From contig CAMTDV010000013.1 of the NCBI GenBank assembly GCA_947069175.1, positions 55,806,610 to 55,870,609 on the forward strand: 64,000 bases of DNA. Reading direction: 5' to 3'. The position numbers and the translations under genes are program-made. This document shows positions 46,931 through 57,420 of this stretch, in pieces (within the stretch, counting starts at the first letter, position 1; the number at the start of each line of letters is the position of its first letter). Source of the stretch: Scalesia atractyloides (lineage: Eukaryota; Streptophyta; Magnoliopsida; Asterales; Asteraceae). The notes beneath the pieces were generated by a model. That model ran no database searches. It was not told where the DNA came from and was given only the letters and a program-made list of their open reading frames with translations.

Positions 46931-47275
46931 TTTCCTCCTTATGTTTGAGTTACTGTGGAAAGTCTAAAAGTGTGAAATAGGGGAAAAGGATGAGACTTGA
47001 TCATAATGTATTCAGAAAATCATGTTTGTTTGCATGTATGAGCATAGAAGTATTTCACGTAACACGTAAGTTTCACATAACTTGTACAAGTATAACATGT
47101 ATTCACATTGTATAATCACATATAAAGACGAAAGGAATATAAATTTAGTTTGTTTTCGATTATTAGTATAGTTTTATATTGCGGATAACATGTGATTCAT
47201 GCTTTGGGTTTGAATGAATAAAGTATCAAGAATAAAACACATTAAAATGGATACGACATAAAATAGATTCAATGT
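46931..47275. other. No gene seen
   Basis: AT-rich, with no domain, primer site or LTR end recognised. It may be gag leader of the minus-strand gypsy. It meets copia RT sequence at about 47275 without an LTR, which looks like a deletion joint. Confidence 0.5.
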
Positions 47276-47289
47276 AAAACTTCATTATA

Positions 47290-47919
47290 ATCAATCCCCT
47301 CTTGCTGATTGAACCCTTACACTACCAACCGAGCCTTATTCCTTATTACAATCCCTTGGTCGTCTTTCTTGCACTTAAACACCCACTTGGTGCCTATTTC
47401 CTTCTCTCCTTCAGGTAAGTCAACTAGCTCCTAAACTTTCAACTTCTTGAACTGAGCTAGTTCCTCTTGCATAGCTTCTACCCAACAATTGTCTTTTAGA
47501 GCCATATGAACATTCTTCGGCTCCTCTTGGGCAATAAAGCAGCTATATAAACACTCATGAATCAACCCAGTCTTCTGAATCGAAGTAAACAAATAGGAAC
47601 CTTCGAGCACACCTCTTCTTGTCTGAACACCTGCAGCAGCATCACCTATGATGTTTTCAACTGGATGATCTCTGTTTACACGTGTGGTAGCAATGGTGTC
47701 AACAACCAGATTATCTCCCAGATTAGATCCAACCTCCCCTTGAATATTAGCATTAGCAAACGGATTAGTGAAATCCTCCCTCAGAATAGGTTCAGACTCA
47801 CTATCACTGGGGTCCTCTGGAGCTGCACTGGAAGAAGTTTCTGGAGAATCTGCCATCGATATACTCGATCTAGGCATGAAGTCACACTCTCCATCTTCAC
47901 TGATCACAGTATGGATCAC
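47290..47919 (-). pseudogene. pol: Copia A RT start and integrase-RT linker
   Basis: The acidic, Ser-rich linker (SSSAAPEDPSDSESEP) and NRDHPVENIIGD lead into the RT start WVEAMQEELAQFKKLKV. In the next frame follows the GFNQQEGIDYNEV block (about 47290). The catalytic YVDD region is absent. NRDHPVENIIGD is a classical copia block upstream of RT. Confidence 0.85.
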
Positions 47920-48009
47920 TTGAGACTCATCTGCATTGGAAAAATTAGGAATATTAAATGATTTAAAAACACTGTCATAATCATATAGTATAGCAGGACC
48001 ACTCGTTGA

Positions 48010-48822
48010 TTATTGAGGTGAGTAACTAGTGATTTCCATGTTAAACACAACCTCAATTTTACCAGTTTTTAGATTAAAAACCCTTTTACTCGGTGTTCCA
48101 GGCATATAGCCTAGAAAGTAACCCTCATCAGCTACCTCATTGAATTTTTGCTTATCTTTGTTTCGCACAATGGTGCAGGGTAATCCAAATGGTTCAAAGC
48201 CTTTTAAGTTTGGTTTTCGGTTAAACAATAGTTCGTGACATGTTTTGTTAAACCGTTTAACCGTCAAAACTTTGTTCAGGACATAACATGTTGTGTTCAC
48301 AGCTTCTCCCCAAAAAAGAACTGGAAGCTTTGAATCAGATAGCATAGTCCTTGCATCTTCAATCAACGTCCTATTTTTCCTCTCAGCGACTCTATTCTGT
48401 TGAGGTGTATAAGGAGCAAAATATTGATGTTCAATTCCCTTGCGAAGACAATAGAGATCCAGAACTTGATTCTTGAACTCCGTGCCATTATCACTCCTTA
48501 TCCTCTTGATCCGTGCATCATGGACATTTTCCAATTTTGTAAAAAGATCTATCAGCACCTCCGCTGTCTCATCTTTTGTACCTAAAAAGAAAACCCATGA
48601 ATATCGTGAGTAGTCATCTGGACAACTAAACAATAGTACTTTCCACCTATGCTCCTTACGTTCACAGGACCGAATAGATCCATATGAAGTAATTCATAAG
48701 GGGCATCTCTGGAATTTATTGTTTTAGACTTGTGAGGTTTCTTATGTTGTTTTCCCTTTTGACATGGAAGACATTTATCTTCCACGTGAAACCTCTGCAT
48801 CGGCACCCCTTCCACTAAACCA
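48010..48822 (-). pseudogene. pol: Copia A integrase
   Basis: The zinc region has CLPCQKGKQHKKPHK. The core has Asp in LLHMDLFGPVNVR, Asp in IRSDNGTEFKN, and Glu in TPQQNRVAERKNRTLIEDA. The downstream blocks are LPVLFWGEAVNTTCYVLN, LLFNRKPNLKGFEPFG, and YFLGYMPGTPSKRVFN. One frameshift near 48610 separates the first Asp from the rest; otherwise 207 residues are open. Confidence 0.9.
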
Positions 48823-48824
48823 TT

Positions 48825-49322
48825 TTAATAATATAGTTTTTTTTCGATAGTGGATGTGGGCCATGCGTCTGTGCCACAGCAATGACTCAGCCTCAGATGC
48901 TTTTGATAGTAGACACGCCACCACAGTGGAAGAATCCTTAGCACCCGTGTCCATGACATAAGTGTCATTTTCCTTGGCGCTCTCATCACTATCCAGTCAT
49001 CCTGTATCACCAAACCAGTTTTCAACACCAAAGCTTCAGACTTGGTAAAGTGGAGCGAGTGACCCTTGTCACAGACTTGAGACACGCTCATCAGATTGTG
49101 CTTCAGCTGCTCAACATAGTTCACTTTGTCCAATTTGATCTTCCTGTTGGTCACTTTTCCTCGACCGGTAATGTGCCCTCCTTCAGCACCTGCAAAATTC
49201 ACATATCCACCATCTATATTCTCAAACTCATTCAGCAACCTCGCATCCCCCGTCATGTGTCTGGAGCAGCCACTATCAACATACCACAAGTTGATAATCC
49301 TCCTTAGCAGCTCCTGTACCAC
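48825..49322 (-). pseudogene. pol: Copia A protease
   Basis: LWYVDSGCSRHMTG with the catalytic D-S-G, then GGYVNFAGAEGGHITGRGK, the LKHNLMSVSQVCDKG block and DDWIVMRAPRK. The C-terminal end shifts frame before the HLRLSH...RMAH pre-integrase zinc ligands. Confidence 0.88.
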
Positions 49323-49329
49323 CCAACAA

Positions 49330-50780
49330 AATTAGTTAGATTGGGGGACCCAAGCCTTAATGGTCTTGGGTCTTCCAGATTCATCAACTACAGGAACATC
49401 CATCCAATATCCATCACTCCTAACAAGAGTCTTGGATCTTAGACCTGTTGATGGAAATGGTTTTTGATTTCTACTAGGTCTGTGGTCCTGAGGTTTCCTA
49501 ACCATGTTTGGACTTTGTGACCTTTGGAAATTATGATTTTGGTTCCAAGAATTTTGATGATGATAATTTCTAAAGCCATCGTTATAAAAAGTTCGACACC
49601 AACATTCTGGTATCGAGTTTGATATTGACCTTGACTTCTAAAATTATTTGATTGACCATGAAAGTTACTCATTCTTGGTGAACTACTTCGAGGTCTATCA
49701 TATCTGCCTGATGTAGATGAAGGCTGAAATCTTTGTTGATTTCTTTGAAAATGAGGAACTTGGTTAGTTCCTTTTTCAGCCTTATCTACACCAACAGCAA
49801 CACTCTGTTGCTTGGTAGCAGATATTTTTGGTGAGTTAACCTTCTTCTAACCATTTTTGTTAGGACAGCAGCTAGCCACATGTCCCTTTTTGTGACATTT
49901 GAAGCACGATTTCCTAGCTGAAGACTTCTTAATTGAAGCCTCTTGCTTAGATTCATCAGGCGATGATGATGATGATGATGAGCTTTAGAAGGATCTTGTT
50001 TAGTTTGCTTAACTTCTGATTTTCTTTGTTTTTGTTCTTAGCAAACTGCACATTTGACTTCTTCATTCATGTCACTCCCTTTAACAAAATCAACCTTTTT
50101 AACAAATATTTGTTTTTGATTCTTAGGGTGTGTAATTTTTGTTTTCAAAACTGGTTCCCTGTTATTATCCTTATTGGTATTCTCAGAACCATCAACACTT
50201 CCTGATGTGGAACTACCAGGTGTAGTTGACACAAAATCTGTAAGCTCTTCTTCATCTGGCAAGAAAAAATAGTCATGACCAAGAGGTGGTGGAACTTCAT
50301 TTAAACCTTTGAAGCCCACACAAGTCTTGTCATTACTCTTCTTCAAGCCATTCATCATGTGTTTCATGAAAAAAGATGAATCTCTGAATTGATTTAGTTT
50401 CTTTTCAAGTTCACAAATTTTAAGTTGTGCTTCAGACGACTCTTTGAATTTTTCAGAAACCTCTTTTGTTTTCTCACTCAACGTATCATGAGCTAAATCA
50501 ATAACTTGAAGTTTTTTGTTAAGCTTACAGGTTAGATATTGATTTCTTCTTCATAACCTTTAATTTTCTTCAAGTATAATGACTCATTTCGTTTTACGTA
50601 AAAGTTTGGTTCTTTTAGGTTCGAGAGCTCATTTACCAGACTTTGGTTTTGATTAGTTAAACTGTCAACCTCACATTGCATTTCACAACACTTCAAACAA
50701 ACAGAACTACCAGAGTTAGAACATACCTCGCCTGTTGATTTGCTTAGATCAGCCATGAAAGCATCAGAATCAGCAGCCAT
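49330..50780 (-). pseudogene. Copia A gag linker with second zinc knuckle
   Basis: Lys/Glu/Ser-rich region linking gag to protease. It includes the open segment 50038-50481 (SEKTKEVSEKFKESSEAQLK, probably coiled coil, then FVGFKGLNEVPPPLGHDYFF-like sequence). CFKCHKKGHVASCC is a CCHC knuckle at 49865-49906. An Asn/Gln-rich stretch at 49439-49672 resembles low-complexity nucleocapsid tails. Several stops are present. Confidence 0.75.
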
Positions 50781-50831
50781 CTTCTTCTTTGTAGCAATCT
50801 GTTCTCCACCAGCTTTCTCAGCTACCTTCTC

Positions 50832-51720
50832 TTACTCTCCCTCAGCATCAGCTTTCACTTCTTCATCAACAACTGGAGCTATCTCAGCCATAAATGCCTG
50901 TGAGGCATTGTTATCACTCTGTAGATGTACACTCCAATCATAAGAACCCTCTCTGGCAGTAGAAATCAGGGCCTTTGATCCAGTGTTGGTTGACGTATTC
51001 CTGTTGCTTGAACCATGACCCGGAGAATCTTGAAAGGATGAACTAGAACGAGATTCAGACTTAGGTCTTTGACACTCTCTAGCAAAACGTCCGTAGTTGT
51101 GACAATTGTAACACTTCACTTTCGACTTGTCAAAGCCCACACTCTTTCCAACGAACTTTCTATCTGTTTTGTTCATGAACCTCTTCACCCTTCTAGAGAT
51201 CATGGCCATCTGCCATTGCAAATCCATCTCCTCTAAGTCATCAGGGTGGATCTGATCATAATCTTCATCAAACGTAGCAGGATCAGATATTTTTCCCTGA
51301 ATGTAGTTCTCGTAGGAAGCAACAAAAGAAGCAAGCAATGCCAGATGATCTTCAGCACTTTTAGACACTCCGAGGCATAGATCTATTACTGTTGTTATTA
51401 TTACTTGATTCTTGTCTCTTAGCCCCTGTCGAGCCTCCTGAAGCAGTAACAAAACATACTTCACCCTCAGCATTTGTCACGATCTGCTCATTCTCACATG
51501 AGAGAAACGCAGTTGTAGTATCACTAGAAGCATTGTTGGAAGATGAAGGTGTAAGACCTTTATATATCCCCGGATCTTGAACCTGATCATAACCCGTTAC
51601 TTTCTTCTTCATATTGAGTTCATAAGCTCTCAATTTCCCAACAACCTCTTCTAAATCTTTCTTTTCATAATCAGCTTTTTTATTTGTCCTAAAAATCACA
51701 TGAGTCTAACTGTTCAATCG
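50832..51720 (-). pseudogene. gag: Copia A gag (C-terminal half)
   Basis: It shows the KKADYEKKDLEEVVGKLRAYEL end of the capsid, then the DEDYDQIHPDDLEEMDLQW block, MAMISRRVKRFMNKT, and CYNCHNYGRFAREC (CCHC, 51072-51113). The same PDD-EEMDLKWQMAMI block occurs in the SIRE-like gag at about 5290-5340, showing shared ancestry. A shift near 51400 breaks it; the N-terminal capsid is largely missing or decayed. Confidence 0.85.
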
Positions 51721-51799
51721 GTTCATCAAAATTGTCTATAGATCAATTTCTATGTCCGAAAACGTTTAACTATGGTTACGTCACCTGGTTAACTTTCCA

Positions 51800-52200
51800 C
51801 CTTCTTAATCCTAACTCGGAACAGTATCAAATCCGGAACATTAACTCGGATTGACAATCCGAGATGAAAATCAGGAACAATAATCCGAACTGCTAATCCA
51901 AATGGTGATCCGGAATAATGATCCGAGATGAAATCCGGAATGCACTATTCTAATCCGAAATGGAAATCCGGAATAGTGATCCGAGATGAAATCCGGAATG
52001 CACTGTTCTGATCCGAAATGGAAATCCGGAATACACTTCTGATCCGAATTTGAATCCGAAATGGAATCCGAAATGGGCTTTTCTGATCCGAATTGCAGGT
52101 CTAATGATCCAAAATGCAGATTTCTGATTTGAAATTCAAGTCTTCAGTCTGAAATACTTTGATTTTTGATCCAGAATGCCTTTCTTCAATCCGAATTCCT
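51800..52200 (-). repeat. Copia A leader with dispersed ATCCGGAAT-type motifs
   Basis: About 20 copies of ATCCGGAAT, ATCCGAAAT, ATCCGAGAT and ATCCGAATT (plus-strand reading) at irregular short spacing in the leader next to the primer site. Two longer units of about 60 bases repeat at 51919-52035. The motif differs from that of the SIRE-like leader. Confidence 0.8.
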
Positions 52201-52350
52201 GCTGTTAATCTGAAATCACTGCAGAAACCCTAAAACAGCCGCCGAAACCCTAATTCAGCCGTCACAAACTCCAAAACAGTCTCCAAAACTTCCAAAAACC
52301 CAATTTTTCTGCTGTTACGATTCTGAACCGAGCAATAATCAAGAGCCGAA

Positions 52351-52364
52351 TGCTTTGATACCAA
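52351..52364 (-). other. Copia A primer binding site
   Basis: The minus strand reads TTGGTATCAAAGCA just inside the LTR edge, a slightly changed initiator tRNA-Met site. Confidence 0.85.
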
Positions 52365-52365
52365 T

Positions 52366-52811
52366 TGTAGGTCCCCTAGTTTGTATGGATCTTCACAGAA
52401 TCGTCTATCTAATCTAGAGTGTGGAATCCCCTAGATCAGATTTCACATAGACAACAAGAACACAAGCACGAACACCAAAGTGTTTACAATCAATTCAAGA
52501 CTCTTCTCTCAAATCTCTCTGGCAACTAAAATAGCAACACAACAATAGAATCAGCAACTGAGCAACCTTAACCCTAATCACAACCTCCCTTTATATAGAG
52601 GTAGGTTATGCAACTGGGCTAGGGTTTCCTACATGGACTGCTAATAGGTCTAAAGCCCAATTCGCCTACCATGCACTATTTTTTGTCTAGTTCAGCCCAA
52701 TTACTTCTAATTAACTATTAAAAAACTAAACCCGCTAACCGTTTATCATTTTACTAATTACAAGATATCCAAAGACCAAATCTAAGTTGTTGTCACAAAT
52801 ATACACCAACA
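52366..52811 (-). repeat. Copia A 5' LTR
   Basis: On the plus strand TGTAGGTCCC to CACCAACA, 446 bases. A minus-strand TATA box, TATATAAA (52590-52597), sits in the middle. It abuts a gypsy LTR remnant at 52812. Confidence 0.85.
52590..52597 (-). promoter_or_regulatory. TATA box of copia A LTR
   Basis: TATATAAA on the minus strand, followed by GGGAGGTTG; typical plant Pol II LTR promoter spacing. Confidence 0.65.
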
Positions 52812-53784
52812 CATGGGCTAGGCCCAATACGTGAATAACATGGGCTAGGCCCAATGACATGAATAACATGGGCTAAAGGCCCAATTACATGGTGACATGG
52901 GCAAGGCCCAATAACATAAATGACATGGACTAGGCCCAATATCAAAAGTATGAGGAACAAAAATCATATGAAGGGCGAGGCTCGTTCATACACATCGAAA
53001 ACACGGATTTTTTAACAACTGGTATATAGCTATGGGATTAGATGATGACAGATCACTGTGCGTAAGTAGGATGATGACAATAGTAGCCATTAATCACATA
53101 GTGACCAAGGTGCAAAAGGTATAGATCTATCGAGTTTGAGGCACACTCCATTCCTGGTTTGTTAACCCGTTAGGAGTGCTTTTGTGATCCCAATGATGTC
53201 AGAGTTGTCTCGGTTCGGTTACTTACTTATGGCACATAAGTTAGTGTTTTAGCTACACACTAATTGATCCTTAGATTCCATAGGCATCCTACATACTATG
53301 ATTTCAATACCGGTTTCCAAATATAATGGAAAACATTGCAATATCGATTTACCGATACGATTGAAAACATTTTATCACCGGTTTACAAACATAACAGTTA
53401 TATGCATCGGTTTACAAACAACACAGAAAACACATTTTAATATTGTTATACAGATATGACATTTCAAATGCTTTGGGAATACAATGATCTCACAAACCGG
53501 TTTTCGAATGCAAGATTTTCAAATGTTTTATGATTCATTTGAAACAAAAATAGAAAAACTATGAACTCGCCAACTTTATGTTGATTTCTTTTCGCATGTT
53601 TCTTTCTCAGGTTACAATTTCAAGTATGGCATGGTTATAATAGGAGAACCCATGGGGATTCGAGTACTTAGCGGGCGTTCACCTACTAGAAGTCTTAGTA
53701 CTCACTTTTACTTCCACTGTGCAATGAAGATACCAGTTCAGTTCACGCCCAGCTCTGATGTGATAGTATTATCGGGCTGTGACA
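52812..53784 (+). repeat. Gypsy-type LTR remnant (3' part)
   Basis: Ends GGGCTGTGACA at 53784, like other gypsy LTRs here. About 200 bases earlier it has ACTCGCCAACTTT, as in the 3' part of the LTR at 5949-8588. The left end is lost at the copia A LTR. It begins with a minisatellite of about five units of ACATGGGCTAGGCCCAAT (52811-52945). It is inserted in the 3' ORF of copia B, whose peptide resumes right after it. Confidence 0.65.
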
Positions 53785-55073
53785 ACCCGGTTGTCTTTTT
53801 AATTGTATCAGGCTTGCTCTTAACTCTTCGAGCCTTTTTAGTAGGCCTTTCGGCTTCATCTTCAGTATGTGGATCAGACGGAACATAAACATCATCGTCA
53901 TCACCTACTACCTTTCTTTTGCCTTGAGCTATTGCTTCTCTTTCTTGTAGTTCTGCAGTTCTTATCGCAACATCAAAACTATCATCCGATGCTTCTTCAT
54001 TATCATCACCAACTGCTTCTCTCTCTTTCTCATGATCTGAGGTAGTAGAAAACACTTCATCCTCAACATTCACCTTTGATTCAACATTCTGTCTATATTA
54101 TGCTCAGTTTCCACCTCTTCATCAGTAGCTTCATCCCAAAGTATTGTTTCGATCTTTCCTTTCTAAGCTTTCACTTTAGGAGTTCCCTTTATTCTTTGAA
54201 TCTTCTTTCTCATACCATACACCCCTCTTAGGTTCATAACCTTCCATTTGCGTAGCTTCATTATCATAATCACTTCCATTATTTCTCCATTTGTCTTTCG
54301 AAGGTGCTTTGTACTTTTTATGCTTAAATCTACCAAAGAATTTCCTTGCAACTGGTTTTGTTGTCTGTTTCAAGTACTGATTCAATCTAACCAGAGACAA
54401 GCCTGTCATATGATCAAGCGGCAGCACATCTTTCTTATCCTTTGCCAAGTTTGGAAACCGGTCATCCAACATCATCTACACAAACCTTGGGTACTGCAGA
54501 AACTTCTCTTTGTCTATATTTAATCTGTTCAAAAATCATCTTTATGAAGTTATACGGCTTGTTCAGCGCAAGTGCAGTGATCATACACATCTGATAAACA
54601 ACAATTGCATCGCCTCCCTCTTTCCTGTGACTCAGTGCAGAAATAACTAAGTGTACAAAGAACTTGTATGGTCTTCCAAGATAGGCTTTATTGAACTGTG
54701 TGTTAATGTGACCCTTGTAGCCCATCCTATAAAAACATCTTTACACATACGCTCGGTGTACATCATCGGATCACTATCTTTGTCTTTGAAGTCTAAAACA
54801 TGACGAATTAGATCTTTAGTGATCAACATTTCTTTATCTTCGTTCTTGACTCATACAAATGATCTAATGGTTTTAAGTTCTGGTATGTACTTTGCATGCT
54901 CCCAAAATCTTTCAACATGTGAACGATAGGCTTTGTGAGGATCAGTAAGTGCTTTGGCAATCGGAAGTTCGCTCATAAACTTCAAAATCGACTTGAATGG
55001 AGCGATCTCTAGTAATTTCTCATCAAGAACGCAGTAGATGTTGTGTTTCTTGTCGAAGTTAGACTTTTTATCC
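53785..55073 (-). pseudogene. Extra 3' ORF of copia B
   Basis: Minus-strand protein with the same landmarks as the ORF at 437-3139: HVERFWEHA (against HIEEFWKTA), ITKDLIRHVL (against IVTEGNIRRVL), VISALSHRKEG (against FAMRLAHRKGG), FIKMIF (against ISGLIF) and DRFPNLAKD near the position of YPRFVQ. The conserved order across two diverged lineages supports a real protein domain of unknown function. The C-terminal part is charged and acidic (DDDVYVPSDP, EEASDDSF). It is broken by shifts near 54840, 54650, 54480 and 54170 and cut by the gypsy LTR remnant at 53784. No signal peptide or membrane span is apparent. Confidence 0.7.
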
Positions 55074-55090
55074 TGCAGAAACACAAAAAT
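55070..55090 (-). promoter_or_regulatory. Putative 3' splice site before copia B extra ORF
   Basis: The minus strand reads TTTTTGTGTTTCTGCAG then GATAAAAAG, a strong acceptor-like sequence right at the start of homology to the other SIRE-like ORF. The sequence differs from the acceptor of the other lineage but the position is equivalent. Confidence 0.5.
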
Positions 55091-55124
55091 GAACACTTAG
55101 AAAAAATTTTAGAAAACATTATAC

Positions 55125-55300
55125 CACTTAACTTCGTGCGAAGTAAACTTTGTACGAAGTGGCATTTTATATTCATGCGAAGTAAAACAGACCATTTAAA
55201 CATTTTGCAGTTTATCTTCATGTGAAGATAAATTATCTTTGTGGGTAGGAAATTTACCTTTGTGTGAAACCTCAAGAACACTTGAAAATTTTCCTTCGTG
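55125..55300 (-). repeat. Pre-ORF spacer of copia B with CTTCGTGCGAAG-type motifs
   Basis: Seven or so near-palindromic variants of ACTTCGTGCGAAGT (55130), ACTTTGTACGAAGT (55147), TTCATGCGAAGT (55173) and CTTCATGTGAAG (about 55216), with weaker ones near 55258, 55292 and 55590. Confidence 0.65.
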
Positions 55301-55309
55301 TTTTATGAA

Positions 55310-55784
55310 ATAGATGGTTCTATCATAATCCCGGAAAGTGCCGATTTACACAAAGGTATGTTCGATTTTAATTTTGGCCATTAAATTGTCCTAGATCTAA
55401 GTTTTTAAGTTTGGATTACCGAAAACTTCAATTTAATGTTCAATTCGAGCTTAATCTAGTCCAATCTACATTTGGCATTGTTCGTCGTGTCCTAATCAAC
55501 CACTGCAAGCTTTGATTTGGACAGCACTTTGTTGTTTGAATTACAAAAGTTATATCTTTGCTCTGAGCGAATAAACATTGAAATGATTATCTCCGTGCGA
55601 ATGTGAGAAGCCTACTGGCACACCTCAGTAAGATCCATTTAAACTTTTTAACACTTCAATTCTTTAGCATACTGTGATAGTCCACTGATGTACTATCATT
55701 TCCTCTTTTCACACGAGAACTCTTTTTTTTTTCTCATGTTTTTGTACATTTTGTATTTTTTTATGTTTTTGTATTTTCTACAAC
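55310..55784 (-). other. Copia B spacer, no gene
   Basis: AT-rich spacer between the motif cluster and the polypurine tract; no coding content recognised. Confidence 0.5.
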
Positions 55785-55800
55785 ATTTCTCCCCCTAAAA
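55785..55800 (-). other. Copia B polypurine tract after pol
   Basis: The minus strand reads TTTTAGGGGGAGAAAT about 200 bases after the end of RNase H, in the classic position and form of a copia 3' polypurine tract. The extra ORF lies beyond it instead of an LTR. Confidence 0.65.
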
Positions 55801-56003
55801 TCAAAAACATATTTTTGATTTTTTTATATTTAAAGAAAGAAGATCTAAAAACTATAAAATGTGATAAACCAGTGAGGATCATGAAAACTCGTCACCCGAT
55901 CCGTTTTCAAACCTATATTCCCCATCTGATGTTAGATTCTTCAAATTATTAAGTCTCAAGAGATATTTAAATCTGGTTCGATCAAATTGTTTGGTATAAA
56001 AAT

Positions 56004-57420
56004 CTACCTTTTGTTCATCAGTGTGGATCTTTCTATTCGAATCAACTTTTTCTCATGGCAATCACGGATAAAGTGATGTTGAATTTCAATGTGTTCAGTT
56101 TTAGAGTCTTGAACCAGATTTTTAGTTATATCAATGGCAGCCTTATTATCTACGTATATGGGCGTATCAAGAAATTGTAATCCAAAGTCTCTCATCTATT
56201 GTTGTATCCACAAGATTTGGGAACAACAACCGGAAGCTGAAACGTATTCTGCATCACAAGTAGAGAGTGATCGTGGTTTGCTTCTTGCATTGCCACGTTA
56301 CTAAGCATGTTCCGAAGAACTTGCAACCAGCCATTGTAGATTTGGCATTAAGTTTGCAGCATCCAAATTTGAGTCAGAATATCCAGCGAGATCGAAGTTT
56401 TCATTTCACGAATACCACAAGCCGGTGCTTGGGCAACCCTTTAGATATCTGAAAATCCGCTTGACTATCATCAGGTATGACACTCAAGGACTTGATTGAT
56501 ATCAGGCGCAAAGGCATGTTGGATACATGATGTCCGGTCTAGATGTTGTAAGATTCATCAATGATCCAATCTCGATCTGTATAAGGTTTCATCTATCTTG
56601 ACTCCGTGTTCATCTGAGCATATGCCATGATTGATTGCCAATGGGGTAGATAATGGTGACGTTCCCGACATTTCGAATTTATTCAAATATCGTGGACGTA
56701 CTTCGTCTGATGGATGAAGATACCATCAGGCAACTGATCGACCTAAAGTCCCAAAAAGAACTTCATTTCTCCCATTCAACTCATTTCAAATTTCTTTTTC
56801 ATGACCTCTTCGAAATCCTTGCATAAAGTGTCGTTCGTTGACCCAAAGATATTGTTATCCACATAAATTTGTACGATCAGCAAGTGTTCATTTACTTCCA
56901 TTGTCAAGAGTTGTTATCGATAGTGTCTCTGATAAAGCCATTGCTTAACAGGTGCTGAGAGAGTGTCTCATACTAGGCTCTCGGGGACTAATTCAACCCG
57001 TATAACGCTTTATCCAGTAAGTAACCTTGTCTTTATGCACTGGATCGACAAACCCTGGTGGTTGGCTGACATACACTAGCTCTTGCACTTTTCTGTAAAG
57101 GAAAGCAGATTTGACATCAAGCTGGTACACCTTAAAATCCATGACGCAAACGCCAGGAATATGTGGATTGCTTCTAGTCGTGTGACCGGATCATAAACCT
57201 CTGTATAATCGATGCCTTCTTGCTGATGAAAACCTTTGACAACAAGTCGAGCTTTGTTGCGCACAATTACTCCTTGATCGTCTCTTTTGCACTTGAAGAC
57301 CCATTTGTACGATAGCTTTGTGATTAGCCGGTAGGTCAACAAGCTTCCAAACACCAAGCTTTACAAATTGTTGCAGCTCTTCCTACACTGCGTTTATCCA
57401 ACTTATGTCGGCAAGCGCTT
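56004..57420 (-). pseudogene. pol: Copia B reverse transcriptase and RNase H
   Basis: RT start: KWVFKCKRDDQGVIVRNKAR, VVKGFHQQEGIDYTEVYDP, RLEAIHIFLAFAS. Further left come decayed QPPGFVDP and PRAWYETLSQHL. The RNase H end has YVDNKAAIDITKN and HIEIQHHFIRDCHEKK (56004-56195). The middle has many stops and shifts and the catalytic motif cannot be read cleanly. Confidence 0.82.

Larger units (their letters stand above)
47276..52811 (-). mobile_element. Truncated copia retrotransposon A (minus strand)
   Basis: From right to left: 5' LTR (52366-52811), Met-type primer site, motif-rich leader, gag, linker with second zinc knuckle, protease, integrase and the start of RT. It stops inside RT just after GIDYNEV at about 47275; the rest of RT, RNase H and 3' LTR are missing. 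The two widely spaced zinc knuckles and long linker are as in the SIRE-like element, but the sequence is diverged. Confidence 0.88.

Noticed and set aside
51800..52200. Simple tandem repeat
   Set aside because: Only a 60-base unit is truly repeated twice; most motif copies have irregular spacing, so it is better described as a dispersed motif array.
52812..52945. CRISPR-like array (repeated ACATGGGCTAGGCCCAAT)
   Set aside because: Units are nearly adjacent and spacers are neither unique nor of constant length; a minisatellite in a plant LTR.
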